A stretch of DNA of 64,000 nucleotides, taken from contig JALDRG010000008.1 in NCBI GenBank assembly GCA_031315995.1, positions 186,001 to 250,000 of the forward strand, written 5' to 3'. Numbering within the stretch: the first letter of the stretch is position 1; the number at the start of each line of letters is the position of its first letter. The position numbers were made by a program, and so were the translations under genes. The notes beneath the pieces were generated by a model that saw nothing but the letters and a program-made list of their open reading frames with translations, made no database searches and had not been told where the DNA came from. The DNA comes from Nitrospira sp. GTDB lineage: Bacteria; Nitrospirota; Nitrospiria; Nitrospirales; Nitrospiraceae. Positions 36,246 to 44,261 of the stretch are shown here, one piece after another.

Positions 36246-37115
36246 ATGAAGAATGGGTTTTTCCGCGGGCATGGGCTCGGCAATGACTATGTGGTGATGG
36301 ACCCGACGGAACTGACGTTTCGGCTTACCCCCGTAAAAATCCGCGGCATCTGCGATCGCCATTGGGGTCTGGGCAGCGACGGGATCCTCGCGCTCGTGCC
36401 TTCCAAGAAAGCGGACTTCGGCCTGCGTATCTACAATCCGGATGGCAGTGAGGCTGAAAAGTCCGGCAACGGCCTGCGCATCTTCGCCCGCTACCTGCAT
36501 GCCACCGGCAAAACCAAAAAACGAGCCTTTACCGTGGAGACCAAGGGGGGTATCGTCGCGATCACCCTGCATCTCGACCGTCACGGAGATGCCGACGCCG
36601 CCACCGTCGAGATGGGGCAAGCCACCTTTCAACCGGCAGCCCTTCCCTGCACCCTTCCCGTCGATGAACTGATCCGGCAACCCATCACAGCAGCGGGTCG
36701 GACACTCCAATTCACCGGCGTCAGCGTCGGCAATCCCCATTGCGTCGTCTTCAAACCGGCCGGCGAGGCTTGGACCAGGGAAGAGCTCCTCACGCTGGGA
36801 CCGTCCTTGGAAAATCATGACCTGTTTCCGAAACGTACCAACGTCCAACTCGCGGTGCCGACCGGTCCAAAAGAAATCTTCATCCTGATTTGGGAGCGGG
36901 GCGCCGGAGAAACTCAGGCTTCGGGATCGTCCTCTTGCGCAGCCGCCAGCGCCGCCGTTCGACTCGGGCTGGTGAAGGGACCGGTCACGGTCAAGATGCC
37001 GGGGGGCACACTCAACATCGAAGTCGCCCGAGATTTCAATCTGACGATGAAGGGGCCCGTAGCGGAAGTCGCCCGAGGTGCGCTAAGTCCATCGTTCGTT
37101 CGAACGTTACGCTAA
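36246..37115 (+). CDS. dapF: Diaminopimelate epimerase homologue lacking both catalytic cysteines
   Basis: This 289-residue protein has the full DapF fold and length (GHGLGNDYVVMD, NPDGSEAEKSGNGLRIFARY, VSVGNPHCVVF, ERGAGETQASGSSSCAA). DapF normally interconverts LL- and meso-diaminopimelate with two cysteines acting as acid and base. Here both are serine: Ser73 in KSGNG (normally CGNG) and Ser226 in ASGSS (normally ACGSG). The codons TCC and TCG are clear, so this is not a misread. It may be a paralogue with another substrate, a slow serine variant, or inactive. Whether another dapF exists in the genome cannot be seen here. AGGGAGAGCGAAG precedes the ATG. Confidence 0.85.
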   Translation: MKNGFFRGHGLGNDYVVMDPTELTFRLTPVKIRGICDRHWGLGSDGILALVPSKKADFGLRIYNPDGSEAEKSGNGLRIFARYLHATGKTKKRAFTVETKGGIVAITLHLDRHGDADAATVEMGQATFQPAALPCTLPVDELIRQPITAAGRTLQFTGVSVGNPHCVVFKPAGEAWTREELLTLGPSLENHDLFPKRTNVQLAVPTGPKEIFILIWERGAGETQASGSSSCAAASAAVRLGLVKGPVTVKMPGGTLNIEVARDFNLTMKGPVAEVARGALSPSFVRTLR

Positions 37116-37233
37116 ATCAAACGCCGTCAGCATGCAGCCTTCAGCCACGAGTCACGTTGCGGACGATTTGCGACGGTCGTTAGAATGACCGGAACAGCGC
37201 CGCGGTTTGCGGAGAGCTGAAGGGTGACAGCGC

Positions 37234-39045
37234 ATGGGCACGTCCTCAAATCTCCAATCCAAACTCGATCACCTGCCTGAGCAGCCGGGCTGTTATATTT
37301 TTAAAAATGCGAAGAGGGAAATTCTCTACGTCGGAAAAGCCGCCGTGTTGGCGGATCGGGTCCGCTCCTATTTCCTGAAAGGGAGCGACCAAACTCCGAA
37401 AACCAGCCTGCTCGTCGACGAGATCACCGACCTCGAAACCATCGTCACTCGCTCGGAGCTGGAAGCGCTGATCCTTGAAAGCAACCTGATCAAACGCCAC
37501 CGCCCGCGCTTCAACATCGTCTTGCGCGACGACAAGCAGTACCCCTATCTGCGGTTGCCGATTAAAGAGCATTTCCCCCGCCTCTCCATCGTCCGGCGGG
37601 TGCAGAAAGACGGCGCGCTCTACTACGGCCCCTACACCCCGGCAGGCGCGTTGCGTGAGACGCTGAAAGTCATCCGCAAGGCGTTTCCACTGGCCACCTG
37701 CGAACTCGATATCGACGGCCAAGCCGAACGGGCTTGCATCGAGTTCGAGATCAAACGCTGCATGGCGCCCTGCACCGGCAACCAGTCCCGAGAGGACTAT
37801 CACCGGATCGTGAAACAGGTCCGTCAGTTTCTCGAAGGACGGGACCGCGACCTGCTGGACAGCCTGCGCCGAGAGATGGAACTCGCGGCGGAACGGGAAG
37901 AGTTCGAGGAAGCCGCCCGATTGAGAGATCGGCTGTTCAGTGTCGAACGCACGCTGGAAAAACAACGCATCACCCAAGTCAGCACGACCGACCAGGATGT
38001 GGTCGGGCTGGCTCGGCAAGGTACCGCAACGGATCTTCAGCTCCTCTTTGTGCGCGGAGGCCTCTTGATCGGACGGAAAGATTTCTTCTGGCCCCAATCC
38101 GCCGAGGCGAGTGACGAGGAACTGGTGCGCTCCGCCATCGAGCAGTTCTACAATAAGGAAGGACAACCGCCGAAGGAACTGCTGGTGCCGACGGCCCTCG
38201 ACGACGCCCCCCTGATCGAGCAATGGCTGAGCGACAAACGAGGCGACAGCGTGCGCATCCTGGCACCGGAACGGGGCACCAAGCACCAACTGGTGCTGCT
38301 CGCGGAAGAGAACGCGGGAGCCGCGATTGCCGACCATCTTCGCAATGAGGCACTGGACCGGCAAGCGACCGCGGAACTGAAACGCTTGCTCCGCCTCGAT
38401 ATCGTTCCCCGCCGCATTGAAGGGTTCGATATCTCGAACATCATGGGCAATCAGTCCGTCGCCTCCCTGGTCGTCTGGGAGGACGGACAGGCCAAGAAAT
38501 CAGACTATCGCAAATTCAGGATTCGTACGGTAGAGGGCGCCAACGACTTTGCGAGCATGCAGGAGGCGGTGATGCGACGGTATGGGGCCACGGAAGATCT
38601 CGCCCGTCCTGATCTGATTCTTATCGATGGCGGCTTAGGCCAGCTCAGCGCAGCGCTCGAAGGGCTGAAGCAGGTCGGACAGGATCACATTCCGATCATG
38701 GGCCTGGCCAAAGCCCGCGGCGAGAAAGAAGAACGAATTTTCCTGCCCGGTCGGAAGAACCCCATCGTCCTGCGCCCCAGCTCGCCTGCGACCCACCTCG
38801 TCCAGCGAATTCGAGACGAAGCTCACCGATTCGCCCTGACCTACCACCGGAATTTGCGCGGCAAGGCCCTGCTCTCATCCGAACTGGACCAGGTCGCCGG
38901 CATCGGCAAGATCCGACGTAAACGGCTCCTCAAACAATTCGGCAGCCTCCAACGGGTTGCCGAGGCCACCGACGACGAACTCCGGTCGGCCGGACTTGAT
39001 CTCTCCACCGTGACGGCCTTGCGAAAAGCCCTCACCCCTTCCTAG
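37234..39045 (+). CDS. uvrC: UvrC, subunit of excinuclease ABC
   Basis: This 603-residue protein performs the dual incisions in nucleotide excision repair together with UvrA and UvrB. The N-terminal GIY-YIG nuclease domain is seen as PGCYIFKNAKREILYVGKA (about 18-36). A UVR domain (about 200-240, REEFEEAARLRDRL) follows, then the RNase H-like nuclease domain (EGFDISNIMGNQSVASLVVWEDG and LILIDGGLGQLSAA) and C-terminal helix-hairpin-helix motifs (VAGIGKIRRKRLLKQFGSL). It has full length. UvrA and UvrB are not in the window. Confidence 0.98.
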   Translation: MGTSSNLQSKLDHLPEQPGCYIFKNAKREILYVGKAAVLADRVRSYFLKGSDQTPKTSLLVDEITDLETIVTRSELEALILESNLIKRHRPRFNIVLRDDKQYPYLRLPIKEHFPRLSIVRRVQKDGALYYGPYTPAGALRETLKVIRKAFPLATCELDIDGQAERACIEFEIKRCMAPCTGNQSREDYHRIVKQVRQFLEGRDRDLLDSLRREMELAAEREEFEEAARLRDRLFSVERTLEKQRITQVSTTDQDVVGLARQGTATDLQLLFVRGGLLIGRKDFFWPQSAEASDEELVRSAIEQFYNKEGQPPKELLVPTALDDAPLIEQWLSDKRGDSVRILAPERGTKHQLVLLAEENAGAAIADHLRNEALDRQATAELKRLLRLDIVPRRIEGFDISNIMGNQSVASLVVWEDGQAKKSDYRKFRIRTVEGANDFASMQEAVMRRYGATEDLARPDLILIDGGLGQLSAALEGLKQVGQDHIPIMGLAKARGEKEERIFLPGRKNPIVLRPSSPATHLVQRIRDEAHRFALTYHRNLRGKALLSSELDQVAGIGKIRRKRLLKQFGSLQRVAEATDDELRSAGLDLSTVTALRKALTPS

Positions 39046-39282
39046 CACAAACCTGAAATTGGTCTTGCGGCGAGCTGTATTGGGTTCGATACACCCGTAT
39101 CCAAATGGGTACGATTCGTCCGCTACCAAGTCGGTGTGTCAGAGTGGAACAACCCATGATTCCGCCCTGGATATCGAGGTTCTAACACGCGGCAGTACCC
39201 GCTCTCGACGATGCGATCCAGGTACGTAGTTTGCGTACTCCGGTTCATCATCTGACTCACGACGATTATGGGAGGCATCCCG

Positions 39283-39915
39283 ATGAGGATGTTGCGCATC
39301 GTTCACCTACTGCTCTTCGCATCGCTCGCCGCTTGCGCCACGCCACCGGAAGTGAAACAAGCGCTGGCCGCCAAGGATCAGGCCTACACCGAAAACGAAC
39401 AGCTGATGCAGCAGTATCGAGAACTCGTCGGCAATATCAACAGTCGCCATATACAGTGGTTCCGCTATGTCCAGACTCGCCTCAAACTTGACCTGGCCTT
39501 GCAGTGGGCGACGACGAACCCCAGGCTCATGGACATCCCGGACACGACCGTCGCGGACGACGATGCGGAAGTGCTGGGGCATGAGGTCCTGGCTGTCATC
39601 AATGCCATGCGCCTCAAATCACTCCCGGAACGCAAGGGCGCGAACGGGCAGCCTGTCTTTCTCGCCGGCTCGGGGGACATGAGCCATCTCATCCAGCAAA
39701 TTCCCGAATTGATCTCGCGGATCGAACAACGGGTGGCATCCGATTCCAAGCTGCCTCAGGCCCTCGATCTCACCGCGTTTGACCAGTACCGCAACAATGT
39801 CGAAGCGCTGCGCCGGATCAACGGCATCATCAAACAGTATCTGGACATCGACGTGACGCTCAGTCGGAGCGATACCCAATCGCTTGCGGACGCACTGCGC
39901 ACGGTGCGCCGATGA
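39283..39915 (+). CDS. Helical lipoprotein of unknown function (envelope operon, gene 1)
   Basis: I do not recognise this protein of about 210 residues. The lipobox SLAAC ends a short signal peptide, so it should be anchored by a lipidated Cys near residue 17. The mature part is mostly alpha-helical with predicted coiled regions (VKQALAAKDQAYTENEQLMQQYRELV). GGGAGG precedes the ATG at 39283 at good spacing; an ATG at 39268 is also in frame. It starts a co-directional set of five genes, ending in the copper-amine-oxidase-like gene. Confidence 0.75.
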   Translation: MRMLRIVHLLLFASLAACATPPEVKQALAAKDQAYTENEQLMQQYRELVGNINSRHIQWFRYVQTRLKLDLALQWATTNPRLMDIPDTTVADDDAEVLGHEVLAVINAMRLKSLPERKGANGQPVFLAGSGDMSHLIQQIPELISRIEQRVASDSKLPQALDLTAFDQYRNNVEALRRINGIIKQYLDIDVTLSRSDTQSLADALRTVRR

Positions 39916-39950
39916 CCCACCCTACGGCCGCTCGAAAGAAGGAGCCCTTC

Positions 39951-40661
39951 ATGGTCAGACCAGGCGTGACGCTGCTGTCCGTGGCGATGCTGTTGCTGAT
40001 GGCCACCGGTTGCCATTCGATCCACAGCCGTTCGGTGCGCGACCTGATTCAATTGGAAGGCACAAGGATCGACGCGGCACAGACCAATATCGATCTCTTC
40101 CAAAAAGAGACCGAGGCTCGCATCAAATTCCTGGAACAGGCGCGAAGTTCATTGCATGACAGTTTTAAGTCACTTCAGATGCAGGAAACCAAGCATCGGT
40201 TCGCCCTGGCCTCCTTCCGAAATCTCACCACGAAGAAGGGCGATGCCGCCTACGCCGCCGCCTACCTCACGAGTCTCATCTATTTGGCCGATGTCCAGGG
40301 TTTAGAGAAAGCGGTCTGGGATCAATTTGAGGAAGACTTCTGCGGGCTGCGCGATACGGCCAATGCCCTCAACGACTCGTGGAAACGGGCGGGGACGCTC
40401 CACGCTCAGGTGCATCGTTTTGCCAAGCAATCGGCCTTGGCCTCCGTCGATCCCGAATTCGTCACGGCCATCCTGGATCAAGCGCCCGACCGTTCAGGGC
40501 AGATTATGGAGACCCTGAATCACTCACGAACCGTCAACGATGCACTGGAAGAAGTCGTCGGCGCGCGGATCCTGCGTGTCGGTGGGCTCGATCGCGCCCA
40601 GATGTTCACCGCCGATCTGGTGGAACTCCTCGATCGACTGAAGAAAGACGACGGACAGTAA
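39951..40661 (+). CDS. Helical lipoprotein of unknown function (envelope operon, gene 2)
   Basis: I do not recognise this 236-residue protein. A lipobox (MATGC, Cys near residue 21) follows a signal peptide, and the mature part is long and helical (TRIDAAQTNIDLFQKETEAR and FLEQARSSLHDSFKSLQMQ), consistent with an elongated coiled-coil bundle in the periplasm. AAGGAG lies six bases before the ATG. It is 35 bp from gene 1 and 11 bp from gene 3. A structural partner role for the neighbouring lipoprotein is plausible. Confidence 0.75.
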   Translation: MVRPGVTLLSVAMLLLMATGCHSIHSRSVRDLIQLEGTRIDAAQTNIDLFQKETEARIKFLEQARSSLHDSFKSLQMQETKHRFALASFRNLTTKKGDAAYAAAYLTSLIYLADVQGLEKAVWDQFEEDFCGLRDTANALNDSWKRAGTLHAQVHRFAKQSALASVDPEFVTAILDQAPDRSGQIMETLNHSRTVNDALEEVVGARILRVGGLDRAQMFTADLVELLDRLKKDDGQ

Positions 40662-40672
40662 GGGAGGCCTCT

Positions 40673-41194
40673 ATGAACCGCAGCATTGAGGGGGTGGTCA
40701 CCTTCCTCCAAGACAATGACAGTCTGATCAAGCAGTTGATGGAGACCGCCGAAAGCGCGACCGAGGAGATCGACCAGCTGGCAACCCGTGTGGACAACGC
40801 CCGCGAGGAGGCGCAGGTGCTGGTCGATCAATTGGGCGCAGTCGAGTTTTACGTCGGTCGACAGGACGACACCAAGGTCCGGCAAACCGCTCTCCTCGAA
40901 GCCGTGGCCGCCCTGCGGAAGAAGTTTGAGACCTATAAGAATGATCCCCTGCGTCGCGGGATTTACGCGGCGGAAATCTCGAATCTCTACCTGCAGCTGG
41001 CGAACACCTACAACAACGACACCATCGCCCAAATCGTCCCCTTCGATCCCGATGAAATCAGCGCCTACAAGGAGATGATGAAAAAGGCCGTGCTGGATGG
41101 CGTTTCGCGAAAGAAACGCGCCGCCGTCATCAAGGCAGGCGCGCAGATCTCTCGATTGGCGCTCGGGGTGGCCAGCAAGCTGGCCCTGGCGTGA
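40673..41194 (+). CDS. Helical protein of unknown function (envelope operon, gene 3)
   Basis: This 173-residue protein has no signal peptide. It is strongly helical with heptad-like stretches (IKQLMETAESATEEIDQLATRV and a following charged helix) and ends with a short hydrophobic stretch, ISRLALGVASKLALA. I do not recognise it. AAGGGAGG precedes the ATG. It has no Cys or metal motif. It may be the cytoplasmic or membrane-associated member of the operon. Confidence 0.7.
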   Translation: MNRSIEGVVTFLQDNDSLIKQLMETAESATEEIDQLATRVDNAREEAQVLVDQLGAVEFYVGRQDDTKVRQTALLEAVAALRKKFETYKNDPLRRGIYAAEISNLYLQLANTYNNDTIAQIVPFDPDEISAYKEMMKKAVLDGVSRKKRAAVIKAGAQISRLALGVASKLALA

Positions 41195-41217
41195 GAGGTA
41201 CGGGAGCTCGACCGGTC

Positions 41218-41985
41218 ATGTGGAAAACCACCGCAGCGATGCTGCTCATCTTCACCTCGGGCTGCAGTCTCGACGCTGCCTCGCGCGGCCCGTTCGGACC
41301 GGAAGATCCTGAAACCGCCGTTTCCAAAAAGCCGCTTCCCGCACAGATCCCCGCCCGACATGTCTTGGAGTTCACCGCCGATGAGTCGCCTGAACACATC
41401 AAGCCCAAGATGGCGGGAAGTGTCGTCGATCCAGCCATCACCCGCTCGCCCAATCAGGATGCGGTGCTTTCAGCAGCCGATATTGCGGCGAGTCGAACCG
41501 TCGCGGAAGCCGATCCTCGAGTCGCTGCCCTCCTCGGCGCTCGCTGGGGATTCATCGAGGCAGACCGGGTGCCGCAGCAAGGCAAGGTGTCGTTCGGGTG
41601 CTGTCGGAGGACGGCGCGATTCACCAGACTCACCTACTTCAGCTACAGCAATAACGTCGCGGTCGAAGTGCGCCTGAAAGATTCGACGGTGCTGCAGGCC
41701 GCTCGAACCGAGGGCTATCTCCCGCCCGAAGGACCTCAAGACGTTCAACGCGGCATCGAACTGGCCCGGGCCGATGGACGTCTCGCCGGCAAGGTCCAGG
41801 GCCTGCAAGGCCATGGACTCCTGATGCAGCCGGATCGCGGTTTCTTCAGGAACGATCCTGGGTACGGGCATCGGGTGATATGGATTACCTTCTCCCAGGG
41901 ACGGAGCGGCGATCCCAAATATTGGGCGCAGGTCGATCTCACGGAAGACCGCGTGCTGGATGCGGGAGAAGAACCGCCTCGTTAG
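41218..41985 (+). CDS. Lipoprotein possibly related to an N-terminal copper-amine-oxidase domain (envelope operon, gene 4)
   Basis: This 255-residue protein has a signal peptide with lipobox FTSGC (Cys about residue 16). The mature part includes VAEADPRVAALLGARWGFIE, a Cys pair (FGCCRRTARF), then RLTYFSYSNNVAVEVRLKDSTVLQAA. This spacing is reminiscent of the small N2/N3 domains that precede the catalytic domain in copper amine oxidases, or of PepSY-like folds. The next gene resembles the catalytic domain, so the two may be a split enzyme. This is a weak similarity by eye. The GTG at 41191 is an alternative start that overlaps gene 3. Confidence 0.65.
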   Translation: MWKTTAAMLLIFTSGCSLDAASRGPFGPEDPETAVSKKPLPAQIPARHVLEFTADESPEHIKPKMAGSVVDPAITRSPNQDAVLSAADIAASRTVAEADPRVAALLGARWGFIEADRVPQQGKVSFGCCRRTARFTRLTYFSYSNNVAVEVRLKDSTVLQAARTEGYLPPEGPQDVQRGIELARADGRLAGKVQGLQGHGLLMQPDRGFFRNDPGYGHRVIWITFSQGRSGDPKYWAQVDLTEDRVLDAGEEPPR

Positions 41986-42003
41986 GCGATGAAAGGATAC
42001 CGG

Positions 42004-42984
42004 ATGACACGTTTCGTGGTGAGTGCCCTGCTGCTGCTCTGCACCCTCGCCCTCCCGCGGCCTGGAGCGGCCGACTCCGCATCGGAACATGTGGATTGGG
42101 GGCGTTGGAGCTTCGACTACGAGGTCCGAGACAACACCGGTCTGGCGTTGCGCAATGTCACGTACGGAGGAGAACAGATCTTGGCCAAGGCCAGCATGCC
42201 GGTCCTGCGCGTGAAATATGTGAAAGAACGCGTCTGGTGGAATCCCTTTACCTGGTTCGGCTCCCGCGCCGACAGCGGACGCTGCGGTCCCTTTCAAGAT
42301 CGACTGCGTTGGCAGGACTTGGTTCCGATCGTGAACTGCGGAGACCACAAGGTCTGCGTTGAGAGCGCGACCGTGAACGGCATGAAGTGGCTGGAGCTCG
42401 GCGCCTATGCCCGCATCGGGGAGTATCACATCTATCAGTCCTGGCATCTTTCCGAAGACGGCGAGCTACGGCCGGTGGTGCAAAGCCGGGGCTTGTCGTG
42501 CAATACCAACCACGTCCACCATCCCTATTGGCGGTTTGATTTCGACATCAACGGGAACGGCATGGATCAGGTGTTCGTACGCGACGATGGAGGACCGGAC
42601 AAGGGCTGGGGACCGGGATGGAGCAAGTATACCAATGAGCGAAATGACGTGAAATATGCAGCCACTCACCGAGCTTGGTTCGTACGTGACCAGCCCACGG
42701 GGCATGGGGTGTGGGTGCTCCCCGGAGACGGATACGCTCCCCTCAAAGACGACGGAGAACGCGACTCGTTTGCCGACCTCGACGTGGCCATTCGACGGGC
42801 CAGGCCGGACGAAGATCTTCCGTGGGTCTTCGGAGCCCGCGGCCAGCTTGGTTATGACGAAGACAACCAGGGCGTTCAGGAACAGGACATTGTGTTCTGG
42901 TATGTCGCTCACCTTCCGCACATGGCCGCCCTCGGCCCCACGAAGTGGCTCACTCTCGGACCGACATTGAAGATTCACCGATAA
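42004..42984 (+). CDS. Secreted copper amine oxidase catalytic-domain-like protein (envelope operon, gene 5)
   Basis: This 326-residue protein has a signal peptide (about 1-24). Its core resembles the copper amine oxidase catalytic domain: GEYHIYQSWHLSEDGELRP (about 139-157) aligns with the segment that carries the Tyr precursor of the TPQ cofactor, and NHVHHPYWRFDFDINGNG (about 169-186) aligns with the HxH copper ligand segment. AHLPH near the C-terminus could supply the third ligand. The NYDY motif is changed to EYHI, although the first Tyr (141) is kept. It is about half the usual length, lacking N-terminal domains. AAAGGA six bases upstream supports this start. Confidence 0.7.
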   Translation: MTRFVVSALLLLCTLALPRPGAADSASEHVDWGRWSFDYEVRDNTGLALRNVTYGGEQILAKASMPVLRVKYVKERVWWNPFTWFGSRADSGRCGPFQDRLRWQDLVPIVNCGDHKVCVESATVNGMKWLELGAYARIGEYHIYQSWHLSEDGELRPVVQSRGLSCNTNHVHHPYWRFDFDINGNGMDQVFVRDDGGPDKGWGPGWSKYTNERNDVKYAATHRAWFVRDQPTGHGVWVLPGDGYAPLKDDGERDSFADLDVAIRRARPDEDLPWVFGARGQLGYDEDNQGVQEQDIVFWYVAHLPHMAALGPTKWLTLGPTLKIHR

Positions 42985-43044
42985 CGAAACAGCGTCCCCG
43001 CCCCCGGTTGTCCTCCCCAGTCTCCAGCACATTCCTCTGCCCAG

Positions 43045-43074
43045 TTGCGGTTCATACCTTAAGCACTCTATATT
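43045..43074 (+). promoter_or_regulatory. Candidate sigma-70-type promoter upstream of the LuxR gene
   Basis: TTGCGG (43045-43050) and TATATT (43069-43074) are separated by 18 bases. This would start transcription about 155 bases before the LuxR-type gene. It is the best promoter-like match in the 251-bp gap. Nothing else is obvious there. Confidence 0.4.
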
Positions 43075-43235
43075 AGGTGGAGGTTGCCCTAGATACTGCC
43101 ATTGATTGGACAGTACAATGGGCCTGTTCCACGAAGGCACAGCTGTCTCACTATGAACCACGTCCGCGCTTCTAAATCTTCACGAGCTCGCGTGCTTTTA
43201 CTCGCACTCGGGCCCGCTGATCGGGAAGAACCGGC

Positions 43236-44033
43236 ATGAGTCAGCCAGCATTTTCCGCAAAGGAATTTCAGCGGCTCGGCGAGATCATGTATGATGCGCG
43301 CTCCGTCGATCGAAGCGACAGGGTGTGGCAACTGGTTTCGGCCGTGCAGCGAGTCGTTCCCTTCGAATTTTCGGGATGCGGCGCCGTCGATCTGCTGCGC
43401 GGAGTCGATCCTTCACTGGGGCATTCCACCTATCCCCGGGAATTCTGCCAACTCTATATGGGTCAAGGGTTGATCGTCGATCCAGCCGTGCACCGCCTGC
43501 TCACCTCCGGCCAGACCGTCACCTCCAGTGCCGATGAGCCAACCGTCAACGAACCGAAGGACATTGCCTCGCTCAAGCTCGATTTCGGAATCAAGACCTG
43601 CCTGTCGGCCGGAGTGCGCGGGTCGAATGGGTCCTGCTCTTACTTTGCCTTCAGTAACTTTGAAGCCAAACAGGCTGATAAGTTACGTCTCCTACTCGAT
43701 ATTCTGACCCCGCACTTTCACCTGAGCTATATGCGCTGCACCTCCGCATGGACCCCGGAACGACCTGCCCAGCCTGGAATCGTCCTCAGCCGACGGGAAG
43801 AAGAAATTCTCCGGTGGGTGGCGGCGGGCAAGACCAATTGGGAAATTTCCGTCATCCTGAAGGTCAGCTTGAACACCGTGAAGTTTCACCTGAAGAACGT
43901 CTTTCAGAAAATCGGCGTGGAGAATCGATGGAGCGCCATTGCCTATTGGCAGACCGGCGAACAACATCGAATCATTCCAGCCGTTCCGCCGAGTGATGAC
44001 CGCCCTCCCTCAGGGGCCAACACCCCCGATTAA
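43236..44033 (+). CDS. LuxR-type transcriptional regulator, solo
   Basis: This 265-residue regulator has an N-terminal autoinducer-binding-like domain (about 15-165) and a C-terminal LuxR helix-turn-helix (about 185-245: LSRREEEILRWVAAGKTNWEIS and VSLNTVKFHLKNVFQKIGV). In the ligand domain the conserved Asp-Pro pair is present (GLIVDPAVHRLL), while the Trp expected after YPRE is Phe, so ligand preference may differ from acyl-homoserine lactones. No luxI-type synthase is near, which makes it a solo. It probably controls the downstream cluster through the inverted repeats at 44091-44124. Confidence 0.88.
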   Translation: MSQPAFSAKEFQRLGEIMYDARSVDRSDRVWQLVSAVQRVVPFEFSGCGAVDLLRGVDPSLGHSTYPREFCQLYMGQGLIVDPAVHRLLTSGQTVTSSADEPTVNEPKDIASLKLDFGIKTCLSAGVRGSNGSCSYFAFSNFEAKQADKLRLLLDILTPHFHLSYMRCTSAWTPERPAQPGIVLSRREEEILRWVAAGKTNWEISVILKVSLNTVKFHLKNVFQKIGVENRWSAIAYWQTGEQHRIIPAVPPSDDRPPSGANTPD

Positions 44034-44090
44034 ATCGCACGAAGCATGTCGAATCGCGCTCCACCCCGTCCGTCACGAGTTGACCGACCC

Positions 44091-44124
44091 GGGGGTAGCG
44101 AGCTCGCCTACCCCGATGGGTAGG
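44091..44124. promoter_or_regulatory. Candidate operator with three GGGTAG half-sites
   Basis: GGGGGTAG (44091-44098), CTACCCC (44108-44114) and GGGTAGG (44118-44124) give three alternating half-sites. Two overlapping dyads result: GGGGTAG/CTACCCC with a nine-base centre and CTACCC/GGGTAG with a four-base centre. They lie between the LuxR gene and the nitroreductase-like gene. A LuxR-type or NarL-type regulator is the likely binder. Confidence 0.5.
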
Positions 44125-44142
44125 TGACGCCGGAACACGCCT

Positions 44143-44163
44143 CTCGTACAGTCTCCTCGTACA
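44143..44163. repeat. Direct repeat CTCGTACA, two copies 13 bases apart
   Basis: CTCGTACA occurs at 44143-44150 and 44156-44163, just downstream of the GGGTAG dyads. Its close spacing and position upstream of 44262 fit a regulator binding site or a promoter-spacer element. Confidence 0.35.
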
Positions 44164-44261
44164 ACATACAACGTCATGCCGCGCGTGACGTACCAGCACC
44201 AACGTTATTGACCGACCCGGCCAGGGGCATTCCGCCCTAGGGGCCAGGAAGGAGAGGACCT

